Origin: Paraburkholderia gardini
GTDB lineage: Bacteria > Pseudomonadota > Gammaproteobacteria > Burkholderiales > Burkholderiaceae
Direction of reading: 5' to 3'
Assembly: GCF_907164575.1 (NCBI RefSeq)
Contig: NZ_CAJQYY010000008.1
Coordinates: 124,001-188,000, forward strand
Length of the DNA: 64,000 nucleotides
Of this stretch, positions 17,415 through 25,425 are shown one piece after another. The position numbers were made by a program, and so were the translations under genes. The first letter of the stretch is position 1. Each line of letters opens with the position of its first letter. The notes below the pieces were generated by a model. It worked only from the letters and a program-made list of their open reading frames with translations. It had not been told where the DNA came from and did no database searches.

Positions 17415-18746
17415 ATGCACAACATCACCCCCAGCGGCCTCGCCGCCGACCTCGAAAAGCGCGCCGCGTCTGGCCGCCCAATCCGTATCGGTCTGATCGG
17501 CAGCGGCGAGATGGGCACGGATATCGTGACCCAGGTCCGGCAGATGCACGGCCTCGAAATCGGCGCGATCGCCGAGTTGCGTACCGAGGCGGCGTGCGCG
17601 GCGGTGAAGGTCGCGAACGGCGCCGACGAGGGCTATCGCGTCGTCGATACGCAAAGCGCGTTGACGCAGGCGATCGAAGCCGGCCACATCGCGATCACCC
17701 AGGACGTGAATGCGGTGTGCACGAGCGAGCAGATCGACGTCGTCATCGACGCGACCGGCAAGCCCGCGGTCGGCGCGCAGATCGGTCTCGTCGCGATGGA
17801 GCACGGCAAGCATCTGGTGATGATGAACGTCGAGGCGGACGTGACGATCGGCGCGTATCTGCGTCGCGAGGCGGAGCGGCTTGGCGTCGTGTATTCGCTG
17901 GGCGCCGGCGACGAACCCAGCTCGACCATCGAGCTGATCCAGTTCGTGAGCGCGCTTGGCTATCCGATCGTCGCGGCCGGCAAGGGCAAGAACAATCCGC
18001 TCAACATCGAAGCGACGCCGGACGCCTACATGGAAGAGGCGCGTCGCCGCAACATGAACCCGCGCATGCTCGTGGAATTCGTCGACGGCTCGAAGACGGC
18101 CGTCGAGATGGCCGCGATCGGCAACGCGACCGGACTCACGCCGGACGTGCCGGGCATGCACGGGCCGTCCGCGACGCTCGACCAGCTGCACAAGGTGCTG
18201 TGCCCGGTGGAAGACGGCGGCATTCTTTCGCGCAAGGGCGTGGTCGATTACACGATCGGCAAGGGTGTGGCGCCGGGTGTGTTCGTCGTCGCCGAGATGG
18301 CGCATCCGCGGCTGCGCGAGCGCATGGAAGACCTGCGTCTCGGCGAGGGGCCGTACTACACGTTCTATCGCCCGTATCACCTGACGAGCCTCGAAGTGCC
18401 GCTGACGTGCGCGCGCGTCGTGCTCTACGGCCGCGCCGACATGGAGCCGCTACCGGTGCCGGTCGTCGAGGTCTGCGCGGTCGCGAAGAAGGATCTGCAG
18501 CCGGGCGAGCGGCTCGATGCGATCGGTGAATACACGTATCGCGCGTGGGCGATGTCGGTGGGCGATGCGCGCGCGCAGGACGCGGTGCCGTGCGGGCTGA
18601 TCGAGAACGGCCGCGTCACGCAGCCGGTCCGTCGCGGCGAGTTGCTCACGTATCGCAACTGCGCGGTTGATGCCACGTCGCAGATCGTCGCGCTGCGTCG
18701 TCGTCAGGATGAGATGGTGTTCGGCAAGGCCGCCGCCGCGGCCTGA
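17415..18746 (+). CDS. SAF-domain NAD(P)-dependent oxidoreductase, DXR-like (DRL)-type
   Basis: 443 residues. The Rossmann domain starts at IRIGLIGSGEMGTDI with GxGxxG at 29-34. The middle has homoserine-dehydrogenase-like catalytic-domain motifs (VMMNVEADVTIG, SLGAGDEPSSTIELIQFV, GKGKNNPLN). The C-terminal ~95 residues are a SAF domain (VCAVAKKDLQPGERLD ... VRRGELLTYRNC). Length and domain order fit the DRL/DXR-II reductoisomerases of Brucella type, which interconvert 1-deoxy-D-xylulose 5-phosphate and 2-C-methyl-D-erythritol 4-phosphate. That link is from remembered architecture, not an alignment. The ATG at 17415 is chosen because GGAG is 8 bases upstream; an ATG at 17409 is too close. It occupies the place of a polyol-phosphate dehydrogenase in the PTS cluster. 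Confidence 0.75.
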   Translation: MHNITPSGLAADLEKRAASGRPIRIGLIGSGEMGTDIVTQVRQMHGLEIGAIAELRTEAACAAVKVANGADEGYRVVDTQSALTQAIEAGHIAITQDVNAVCTSEQIDVVIDATGKPAVGAQIGLVAMEHGKHLVMMNVEADVTIGAYLRREAERLGVVYSLGAGDEPSSTIELIQFVSALGYPIVAAGKGKNNPLNIEATPDAYMEEARRRNMNPRMLVEFVDGSKTAVEMAAIGNATGLTPDVPGMHGPSATLDQLHKVLCPVEDGGILSRKGVVDYTIGKGVAPGVFVVAEMAHPRLRERMEDLRLGEGPYYTFYRPYHLTSLEVPLTCARVVLYGRADMEPLPVPVVEVCAVAKKDLQPGERLDAIGEYTYRAWAMSVGDARAQDAVPCGLIENGRVTQPVRRGELLTYRNCAVDATSQIVALRRRQDEMVFGKAAAAA

Positions 18747-18770
18747 GCTTCGATCACGCAGCAGCCATTT

Positions 18771-19041
18771 TGCATGGGACCGGAGCAGGTGCCTTGCATG
18801 GGACCGGAGTAAGAGCTTTGCATGGGATCAGAGTAAGTGCTTTGCATGGGACCGGAGTAAGACGCTAAAGCGTCAACTCCGGTCGACAGCTAAAGCGCTA
18901 ACTCTGATCGACAGCTAAAGCGCGAACTCCGGTCGACCGCAAGCGACTTGCATGGGACCGGAGTAAGAGCTTTGCATGGGATCAGAGTAAGCGCTAAAGC
19001 GCTAACTCTGATCGACAGCTAAAGCGCGAACTCCGGTCGAC
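18771..19041. repeat. Array of paired inverted repeats between oxidoreductase gene and acoA-like gene
   Basis: Six forward units of TGCATGGGA(CC/TC)(G/A)GAGTAAG start near 18771, 18795, 18819, 18843, 18949 and 18973. Five reverse-type units follow the pattern GCTAAAGCG(C/T)NAACTC(C/T)G(G/A)TCGACA. Two sequence versions exist, GACCGGAGT and GATCAGAGT, each paired with its own complement (ACTCCGGTC, ACTCTGATC), so long stem-loops form, for example 18851-18884 and 18980-19013. Stem tips are GACGC-TAAA-GCGTC or AGCGC-TAAA-GCGCT. The array lies inside the operon and ends at the acoA ribosome site. It resembles a REP/BIME-type element. Confidence 0.85.
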
Positions 19042-19053
19042 AGGAGAAAAGAC

Positions 19054-20115
19054 ATGAATGAGGTCGTAGAGTCGCCGTCGCGCCCGTCCGCCGCGATGCC
19101 GTCGGTGTTGCGCCATCACGCACCCGAAGTGCTGCGCGCGGCGTTGCGCAAGATGATCCTCGTGCGCCGCTTCGAGGAAAGCGCCGAGCAGGCATATATG
19201 CGCGGACTGATCCACGGCACGATGCATCTGTCGATCGGCCAGGAAGCCAGCGCGATCGGTGCGACGTTGCCACTCACCGACGCGGACTACATCACCTCGA
19301 CGCATCGCGGCCACGGGCACTGCATCGGCAAGGGCGCCGATCCGAAGCGGATGTTCGCCGAGTTCTTCGGCAAGGAAACCGGCTACTGCCGCGGCCGCGG
19401 CGGCTCGATGCACATCGCCGACGTGACGCGCGGCAACCTCGGCGCGAACGGCATCGTGGGCGGCGGCATGCCGATCGCGGTCGGCGCGGCGCTGTCGGTT
19501 AAAAGGCAGCACAAGGATTCCGTCGTGATGTGCTTTTTCGGCGACGGCGCGAACAACGAAGGCGCGTTCCACGAATCGCTGAACTTCGCGGCGATCTGGA
19601 AGCTGCCAGTGATCTTCGTCTGCGAGAACAACAGGTACGGCATGTCGATGTCGGTCGAACGCTCGACGGCCGTGCCGCACATCGCGCAACGCGCGCTCGC
19701 CTATGACATTCCGGGCGTCACGGTCGACGGCAACAGTTTCGTCGACGTCCTCGAAGCGAGCGAGCAGGCAGTGGCGCGCGCGCGCCGGGGCGAAGGCCCG
19801 ACGCTGCTCGAATGCGAAACGTACCGGCTGCGCGGTCACTCGAAAAGCGATCGCAACCGCTACCGCACGCGCGAGGAAATCGACGCGTGGAGCGAGCGCG
19901 ATCCGATCGCGCGCTTCCAGCAGACGCTACTGCAACACGGCATGTCGGACGAAGCGACGCTCGCCGCGCTCTACGACGAAGTCGAAGCGCAGATCCAGGA
20001 AGGACTCGAATTCGCGCAGGCGAGCCCTTCGCCGAAGCTTTCCGAACTGACCCGCTACGTCTATTCCGAAGCGGGCCCGCAAACCAGCACGGCCGCTGCC
20101 GGGAGCCAGCCATGA
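19054..20115 (+). CDS. acoA: Acetoin dehydrogenase-type E1 component, alpha subunit
   Basis: 353 residues, thiamine-diphosphate E1alpha. The ThDP motif runs from GDGANNEG (163-170) to ENN (191-193); [13 protein letters not shown] and RGRGGSMHI are the E1alpha phosphate/active-site loops. The acetoin-cleaving branch is suggested by the paired AcoB and hydrolase-type AcoC genes. Known AcoAB enzymes cleave methyl acyloins (CH3-CO-CHOH-R), passing the acetyl group to lipoamide and CoA. AGGAG lies 7 bases before the ATG, directly after the repeat array. The stop overlaps the next gene by 4 bp. The symbol marks the family; the physiological substrate here may not be acetoin. Confidence 0.88.
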   Translation: MNEVVESPSRPSAAMPSVLRHHAPEVLRAALRKMILVRRFEESAEQAYMRGLIHGTMHLSIGQEASAIGATLPLTDADYITSTHRGHGHCIGKGADPKRMFAEFFGKETGYCRGRGGSMHIADVTRGNLGANGIVGGGMPIAVGAALSVKRQHKDSVVMCFFGDGANNEGAFHESLNFAAIWKLPVIFVCENNRYGMSMSVERSTAVPHIAQRALAYDIPGVTVDGNSFVDVLEASEQAVARARRGEGPTLLECETYRLRGHSKSDRNRYRTREEIDAWSERDPIARFQQTLLQHGMSDEATLAALYDEVEAQIQEGLEFAQASPSPKLSELTRYVYSEAGPQTSTAAAGSQP

Positions 20116-21122
20116 GCACCGAAGTGCGTGAAGAAGTACGTGAACTCACGTATGCGCAGGCGATCCAGGAAGGCATGGCGATCGCGATGGAGCGCGACGA
20201 GCGCGTATTCCTGATGGGCGAGGACATCGGCGTGTATGGCGGCGCGTTTCAGGTCACGGGCGACCTGTACCAGCGCTTCGGCGCCGACCGCGTGATGGAT
20301 ACGCCGATCTCGGAACTCGGCGGCGCGGGCATCGCGGTCGGTGCGGCGATGACCGGATCGCGCCCGATCTACGAATTCCAGTTCTCCGATTTCGCGACGC
20401 TCGCGATGGAGCAGATCGTCAATCAGGCCGCGAAGATGCGCTTCATGCTCGGCGGCGAAGTGTCGGTGCCGCTCGTCATGCGCTTTCCGGCGGGCTCGGG
20501 AACGGGCGCGGCGGCGCAGCACAGCCAGAGTCTCGAAGCGTGGTTCGCCCACGTGCCGGGTTTGAAGGTGATCCAGCCGAGCACGCCGCACGACGCCAAG
20601 GGCCTGCTGCTGGCCGCACTGGAAGATCCGGACCCGGTGATGATCTTCGAGCACAAGCTGCTCTACAAAAGCAAAGGGCCCGTTCCTGAAGGCTATTACA
20701 CCGAGCCGATCGGCAAGGCCGCGATCCGGCGCGCGGGCCGCGACGTGACGATCGTCGCGACATCGATGATGGCGATCCGCTCGCTCGAAGCCGCGGCGGT
20801 GCTCGAACAGGAAGGCATCGACGCGGAAGTGATCGACCTGCGCAGCGTGCGGCCGATCGATCGCGACGCGATCATCACGAGTATCCGCAAGACGTCGCGG
20901 CTCATCTGCGTGTACGAAGGCGTGCAGCAACTGGGCATCGGCGCCGAGATCGCTTCGATTGCGTGCGAGAGCGAGGCGTTCGACTATCTCGATGCGCCGG
21001 TGATCCGGCTTGGCGGCGCGGATTGTCCGCTGCCGTACAACCCCGAGCTGGAAAAGGCAGCGGTGCCGCAGGTCGACGACATCGTCGCGGCGGCGCGGCG
21101 CGCGACTGGCCGGAGGACCTGA
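20112..21122 (+). CDS. acoB: Acetoin dehydrogenase-type E1 component, beta subunit
   Basis: 336 residues. Transketolase pyrimidine-binding half: [33 protein letters not shown] (the conserved Glu near GED contacts ThDP), [18 protein letters not shown] and the [16 protein letters not shown] loop. The C-terminal transketolase domain includes [18 protein letters not shown] and [10 protein letters not shown]. The start overlaps acoA by 4 bp (ATGA), showing coupled translation of a 1:1 heterotetramer. One base separates its stop from the E2 gene. A ThDP-dependent dehydrogenase subunit by family; the acyloin substrate is inferred from context. Confidence 0.9.
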   Translation: MSTEVREEVRELTYAQAIQEGMAIAMERDERVFLMGEDIGVYGGAFQVTGDLYQRFGADRVMDTPISELGGAGIAVGAAMTGSRPIYEFQFSDFATLAMEQIVNQAAKMRFMLGGEVSVPLVMRFPAGSGTGAAAQHSQSLEAWFAHVPGLKVIQPSTPHDAKGLLLAALEDPDPVMIFEHKLLYKSKGPVPEGYYTEPIGKAAIRRAGRDVTIVATSMMAIRSLEAAAVLEQEGIDAEVIDLRSVRPIDRDAIITSIRKTSRLICVYEGVQQLGIGAEIASIACESEAFDYLDAPVIRLGGADCPLPYNPELEKAAVPQVDDIVAAARRATGRRT

Positions 21123-21123
21123 C

Positions 21124-22479
21124 ATGCCGACAGAAGTGATCCTGCCGCGTGTCGACATGGACATGACCGAAGGGATGATCGCGGCGTGGCATGTGAGCGA
21201 GGGCGACGAGGTGCGCGAAGGCACGCTGATCTTCGAGATCGAGACCAGCAAGGCGACGATGGAAATCGACGCGCCCGCGAGCGGCTTGATCCGCCAGATC
21301 AGTGCGCCGGTCGGCAAGACGGTGCCGGTTGGCACGGCGGTCGCGTGGATCTACGCGAGCGGGGAAGCGCTTCAGGAGCACGGCGGGGCGGCGGATGTTT
21401 CATCGTCGGCGCAGGAAGAAGCCTCGCCCGCAGACACGCCCGCAGTGGCATCCGGGTCTTCGGACGCGCAGACGCCCGCCCGCCCCGACGACACCCTGCG
21501 CGCGACGCCAGCGGCTCGACGGGTTGCGCGCGAACGGGGCTTGCAGCTGGTCGCCATCGCGGGCACGGGTCCTAACGGGAGAATCGGCGCACAGGATGTG
21601 TTGCGTGCCCCCGCCGACAAACCACCCACGCCCGGCAGCACCCCGGCGACGCAAGCTGCGCGTGCGCTTCACACGCTGTGGCTGCGCAAGGACGCAAGCG
21701 GCGTGCCGCTCGTGCTGCTGCACGGCTTCGCCGCCGAATTGAACAGCTGGCGTCCGTTTAGCCGGAGTCTCGGCGTCATCGCCGATCCGGGCCTTGGGAT
21801 GCTGGCCGTCGATCTGCCCGCGCACGGCAAATCGTCCGGCGAAGCGGCCGGTTCGATCGCCGCGATCGTGTCGGCCGTCGAGGAAACGCTGCTTGCCGGG
21901 GGTGTCGGCGCATGTCACCTCGTCGGTCATTCGTTTGGCGGCGCGATCGCGCTGGCCGTCGCTGCATCGCAGGCGCACGTGCGTGTCAGATCGCTGACGC
22001 TGATCGCACCCGCGGGGCTCGGGCCGGAATGCAACGGCGCGTTCATTCGCGGCGTGACGCAGTCGACGCAGCGCGCGAGTCTCGCTGCATGGCTCAAGCA
22101 GCTTTTCGCGGACCCTTCGCGGATGGACGACGCGTTTGTCGCCACCGCGCGGCAGCAGCTCGAAAGCGCGGAAGTGCGCGAACGCCTCGCGATCCTCGCC
22201 GACGTGTTTTTCCCCGACGGCACGCAAAGCCTCGATCTACGCGGCGCGCTGGAGCAGGTGAGTGCAGGCGTACCGGTGCGCGTCGTGTGGGGATTGCAGG
22301 ATCGCATCCTGCCGGCGCGACATGCCGAAGGCCTGCCCGGCCGGATCGCCGTGCATCGTTTTGCCGGCACCGGCCATCTGCCGCAGGTCGAGGCACAGGA
22401 CGAGGTCGCGAGAATCGTTGCCGAAAACGTCGCGACTGCATTGGGAGAGAGCGTCATGCGTCGTGGCGCGGTAGGATGA
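21124..22479 (+). CDS. acoC: AcoC-type E2: lipoyl domain, E3-binding domain and alpha/beta-hydrolase domain
   Basis: 451 residues. The lipoyl domain (1-80) carries the lipoylation lysine in ETSKATMEI (K43). After an Ala/Ser/Pro linker comes a peripheral-subunit (E3)-binding domain at about 124-161 (RATPAARRVARERGLQLVAIAGTGPNGRI). An alpha/beta-hydrolase fold follows from about 180, with LLHGF and the nucleophile elbow GHSFGG (S270). This is not the chloramphenicol-acetyltransferase-like E2 of pyruvate dehydrogenase; it is the architecture of AcoC from acetoin-cleaving systems. No lipoamide dehydrogenase gene is nearby, so E3 must be borrowed. Confidence 0.9.
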   Translation: MPTEVILPRVDMDMTEGMIAAWHVSEGDEVREGTLIFEIETSKATMEIDAPASGLIRQISAPVGKTVPVGTAVAWIYASGEALQEHGGAADVSSSAQEEASPADTPAVASGSSDAQTPARPDDTLRATPAARRVARERGLQLVAIAGTGPNGRIGAQDVLRAPADKPPTPGSTPATQAARALHTLWLRKDASGVPLVLLHGFAAELNSWRPFSRSLGVIADPGLGMLAVDLPAHGKSSGEAAGSIAAIVSAVEETLLAGGVGACHLVGHSFGGAIALAVAASQAHVRVRSLTLIAPAGLGPECNGAFIRGVTQSTQRASLAAWLKQLFADPSRMDDAFVATARQQLESAEVRERLAILADVFFPDGTQSLDLRGALEQVSAGVPVRVVWGLQDRILPARHAEGLPGRIAVHRFAGTGHLPQVEAQDEVARIVAENVATALGESVMRRGAVG

Positions 22480-22593
22480 CGCTGCTTTAATTCGTTGTGC
22501 CCGCAACCCGTGCCTTGCACGCCGGCTTCGGGATGGATGAATGGCAAAGGGAAGAGGGCGCATCACCCGCGTTTTCCCCAATGCAAACGAAAA

Positions 22594-22628
22594 TGAACAA
22601 TTGTATTATCGAAAGTACAAGATGTTCA
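22594..22628. promoter_or_regulatory. Candidate operator: inverted TGAACA half-sites before the PTS genes
   Basis: TGAACA-A-TTGTA (22594-22605) faces its inverse, TACAAGATGTTCA (22616-22628), i.e. TGAACA-TC-TTGTA on the other strand. Half-site centres are 29 bp apart. The same half-site occurs upstream of the SorC-type gene (15781-15792) and in weaker form upstream of the SAF-domain gene (17306). It lies in the 236-bp gap between acoC and gutM and suggests a second internal promoter. Confidence 0.5.
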
Positions 22629-22715
22629 CCGAAAGTGGATGTAGAGAGCCCGCCGTGGAACGGTGCCGCAGCAGTCGGGCGCGCGAAGGCTCCAGTCAAG
22701 AATCAGGAGACGACG

Positions 22716-23144
22716 ATGGACTATGTGCGCGGTGCCCTGCTCGCCCTGGCCGTATTCTGGGCGTTGCAGCTGGTGGGTTCGCTGTATCAGATGCGCCGCT
22801 ATCGCGAGGCCGTGCAGGATGCGGCGCGTCGCTGGCATAGCGGCTTTCTTGGCGTAGGCTCCTGCAAGGTCAGGCTTGGACGTGGCGCGGTTGCCATCGT
22901 CGTGCTCTCGGCCGATATGCGGGTCTGCCAGTTCCTCAGCATGTCCGGTTTCACGGTCTTCACGCGCTTTCAACCTCACCCCGGCTTCGAAGAGCTTTCG
23001 ATGGAAGCGTTCGTCGAGCGCCTGCATCGCGCGAAGCTGCGCGGCAGCATCGTGAAGGCCGCCATCGATGCACTCGAACGCGCGCACCGCGCGGCCGAAG
23101 CGCCTCCCGGGGAAGCGCCGCAGGCCGCCGAAGCGCCGGCCTGA
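22716..23144 (+). CDS. gutM: GutM-family protein (glucitol operon activator-like)
   Basis: 142 residues. An N-terminal hydrophobic helix (GALLALAVFWALQLVGSLYQM, 6-26) precedes the GutM core: GFLGVGSCKVRLGRGAVAIVVLSADMRVCQFLSMSGFTVFTRF. In enterobacteria GutM sits in the glucitol operon and was described as an activator, although its membrane anchor makes direct DNA binding odd. Here it directly precedes the glucitol-type PTS genes, as in the classic gut/srl operon. AGGAG is well placed before the ATG. The tail is Ala/Pro/Glu-rich. Confidence 0.85.
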   Translation: MDYVRGALLALAVFWALQLVGSLYQMRRYREAVQDAARRWHSGFLGVGSCKVRLGRGAVAIVVLSADMRVCQFLSMSGFTVFTRFQPHPGFEELSMEAFVERLHRAKLRGSIVKAAIDALERAHRAAEAPPGEAPQAAEAPA

Positions 23145-23271
23145 TCCGGGCGGTCAGGCCTCACGACTTCCTGTCTTTCCGCTCTATCGCTTTTGCATTC
23201 TGTCCGGCTCCGCGTGGTGACCGCCGTGTGGAGTTTTTCGCGATCGTTTCGGTTTATCTGGGAGATTCGCC

Positions 23272-23826
23272 ATGTTCATGCTCGATTGGCTTACGCATCT
23301 CGCTGAAGGATTTATCGGCATCTTCAACGCCGGCGGTAAAACGTTTGTGGGTTTCGTCACGGGCATCCTGCCCACGCTGATCGTGCTGCTGACCGCGGTG
23401 TACACGATCATCGCGCTCGTCGGCGAACACCGGATCCAGGGGCTCGCGCGCTTCTTCTCGAAGAACGCCATTACGCGCTACACGCTGCTGCCGCTGCTCG
23501 CGATGTTCTTCCTCACCAATCCGATGGCGTACACCTTCGGCGTGTTTCTGGAAGAAAAGCACAAGCCCGCATTCTACGACTCGGCCGTTTCGCTGTGTCA
23601 TCCGATCACCGGGCTTTTCCCGCACTGCAATCCGGGTGAACTCTTTGTCTGGCTCGGCGTGGCCGCCGGCATCGCGAAACTCGCGGAAAGCCATGCCGCG
23701 CCGTTTTCGATTCCCAAGCTCGCGTTGTTCTATCTGATCGTCGGTCTGTTCGTGAATCTGCTGAAGGGGATTCTCACCGAGGCGCTGACCCGCATGCTGG
23801 CGCATCGGGAAAACATCAAGCTGTGA
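23272..23826 (+). CDS. srlA: PTS glucitol/sorbitol-type permease, IIC component
   Basis: 184 residues with four to five membrane segments. The family signature is strong: EGFIGIFNAGGKTFVGFVTGILPTLIVLL, TRYTLLPLLAMFFLTNPMAYTFG and CHPITGLFPHCNPGELFVWLGVAAG. It forms the substrate channel together with the IIBC protein encoded next. The glucitol family also transports other small polyols, so the name does not fix the substrate. GGGAG precedes the start. Confidence 0.93.
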   Translation: MFMLDWLTHLAEGFIGIFNAGGKTFVGFVTGILPTLIVLLTAVYTIIALVGEHRIQGLARFFSKNAITRYTLLPLLAMFFLTNPMAYTFGVFLEEKHKPAFYDSAVSLCHPITGLFPHCNPGELFVWLGVAAGIAKLAESHAAPFSIPKLALFYLIVGLFVNLLKGILTEALTRMLAHRENIKL

Positions 23827-23883
23827 GGCATTGCCGTTACGGGCAACCGGACATCACAACATCGAGACAGAGGGGCATCTGAA

Positions 23884-24900
23884 ATGGACACACGCGTATA
23901 TAAAACCGTCCGGGTCGAACGCGGGCCGAACGGCTGGGGCGGCCCGCTCCTGATCCGGCCGACGCCGGAGCGCAACAAGATCGTCGCCGTCACCGGCGGC
24001 AACATTCCCGAACTGGCGAAGGTGCTGGCCGAGATGACGGGCGGCGTGCTCGTCGACGGCTTTCGCACGCCGCCGCCCGAATCGGAAATGGCCGCGGTCG
24101 TGATCGATTGTGGCGGCACCGCCCGCTGCGGCGTGTACCCGCGCAAGAAAATTCCGACGATCAATCTGACTTCGGTCGGGCAATCCGGCCCGCTCGCGCA
24201 GTTCATCACCGAAGACACCTACGTGTCGGGCGTGACACCTGAGCATCTGACGAGTATCGATGACGGCGATTCCGCCGCTTCGTCGACCGGCCCCTCGCAT
24301 GCGACGTCCCCGTTCGGGGCGCCGGCCGGCGCGGCCGTGGTCCTGGAGGAAGCGGCGCAGCACTCACGCGGCGTCGTCGGCCTGATTACGTCGATCGGGC
24401 GCGGCATGGGCGGCGTCGTCAACGTGCTGTTCAACAGCGGCCGCAAGGCGATCGACACCGTGATCCGCAACGTGCTGCCGTTCATGGCGTTCGTCACGAT
24501 GCTGATCGGCGTGATCAATTCGACGGGGATCGGCACGGGCCTCGCGCATCTGCTGTCGCCGCTCGCCGGCAACATCATCGGCCTGATCGTGCTGTCGGCG
24601 ATCTGCGGGCTGCCGTTCCTGTCGCCGGTGCTCGGCCCGGGCGCGGTCATCGCGCAGGTGATCGGCGCGGCGATCATCGGGCCCGCGATCGGCAACGGTA
24701 CGATTCCGCCGCAGATGGCGCTGCCCGCGCTCTTCGCGTACGACACGCAGGTCGGTTGCGACTTCGTGCCGGTCGGGATGGCGCTTGGCGAAGCGAAACC
24801 GGAGACAATCCGTATCGGCGTGCCGGCTGTGCTGATCAGCCGGCAGATCATGGGGCCGATATCGGTTCTGATCGCGTGGGCCGCGAGCTTTGCACTCTAA
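23884..24900 (+). CDS. srlE: PTS glucitol/sorbitol-type IIBC component
   Basis: 338 residues. The N-terminal IIB domain has the probable phosphocysteine C76 (AAVVIDCGGTARCGVYP). A Ser/Asp/Gly linker (about 120-160) is followed by the C-terminal membrane domain (about 165-338): LPFMAFVTMLIGVINSTGIG, SAICGLPFLSPVLGPGAVIAQV and FAYDTQVGCDFVPVGMALGEAKPETI. It receives phosphate from the IIA protein and phosphorylates the polyol during import. Spaced 57 bp from srlA. Confidence 0.93.
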   Translation: MDTRVYKTVRVERGPNGWGGPLLIRPTPERNKIVAVTGGNIPELAKVLAEMTGGVLVDGFRTPPPESEMAAVVIDCGGTARCGVYPRKKIPTINLTSVGQSGPLAQFITEDTYVSGVTPEHLTSIDDGDSAASSTGPSHATSPFGAPAGAAVVLEEAAQHSRGVVGLITSIGRGMGGVVNVLFNSGRKAIDTVIRNVLPFMAFVTMLIGVINSTGIGTGLAHLLSPLAGNIIGLIVLSAICGLPFLSPVLGPGAVIAQVIGAAIIGPAIGNGTIPPQMALPALFAYDTQVGCDFVPVGMALGEAKPETIRIGVPAVLISRQIMGPISVLIAWAASFAL

Positions 24901-24923
24901 CTGCTGTCCGGGAACGAAAGAGA

Positions 24924-25307
24924 ATGACCATGCATTACTACAAGACTGTGATTTCAGAGGTGGGTCCGGAAGTGGGCGATCTGCTCGAAGGCGGCGTGCT
25001 GATTCTGTATGCACACGGCGCGCCGCCGGAACTCGCTGAGGTGTCGGTGCTGCATCGGGTCGAAGCGGCGCACGAAAAGGCGCCGCAGGTCGGCTCGCAA
25101 CTGCGTATCGGCGATGTCAGCGCGTTCGTGACGGCGGTCGGGCCGACGGCGTGGAACAAGGTGAATGAACTGGGCCACGTCGTGATCAACTTCAATGGCT
25201 CGCCTGCGGCCGAGCGCCCCGGTGAAATCTGCGCGCAACCGGTCGATGTGGCCGCGCTGCTCGCCAGCATTCGCAGCGGCGCGGTGATTGAAATCGCGGA
25301 TCTGTGA
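24924..25307 (+). CDS. srlB: PTS glucitol/sorbitol-type IIA component
   Basis: 127 residues (ATG at 24924; a second ATG at 24930 is possible). Glucitol-type IIA fold: MHYYKTVISEVGPEV, VSVLHRVEAAHE with the likely phosphohistidine H44, and FVTAVGPTAWNKVNELGHVVINFNG. A soluble phosphocarrier between HPr and IIB. It lies 23 bp after srlE. With the downstream HPr-enzyme I fusion the whole phosphorelay is encoded in one operon. Confidence 0.92.
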   Translation: MTMHYYKTVISEVGPEVGDLLEGGVLILYAHGAPPELAEVSVLHRVEAAHEKAPQVGSQLRIGDVSAFVTAVGPTAWNKVNELGHVVINFNGSPAAERPGEICAQPVDVAALLASIRSGAVIEIADL

Positions 25308-25425
25308 CGCATCGCGGTGAGCGCGGTGAGTTCGCCGCGATGCGTGCGTGGTGTGAAACATGGACTGTGAAATACGGGCTGTGAGATACGCGCTTTGAAA
25401 CATGACTGGACAGGAAGGTCTTGCC

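Noticed and set aside
17283..18380. A 365-codon minus-strand frame opposite the SAF-domain gene
   Set aside because: Antisense shadow; no recognisable domain.
17415..18746. DRL-like enzyme as a biosynthetic isoprenoid gene (dxr replacement)
   Set aside because: Its place within a PTS/acyloin-cleavage operon under a sugar regulator points to catabolism; kept only as an alternative if no dxr exists elsewhere.
18771..19041. CRISPR array
   Set aside because: Units are short, in both orientations, with irregular spacing and complementary arms; no uniform spacers and no cas genes.
20061..21335. A 424-codon open frame on the minus strand opposite acoA/acoB
   Set aside because: High-GC antisense shadow: Arg/His/Asp-rich, no domain, no ribosome site, and fully covered by two genes with clear motifs.
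19054..22479. Pyruvate dehydrogenase complex
   Set aside because: The E2 has an alpha/beta-hydrolase domain instead of the acyltransferase catalytic domain, and no E3 gene follows.
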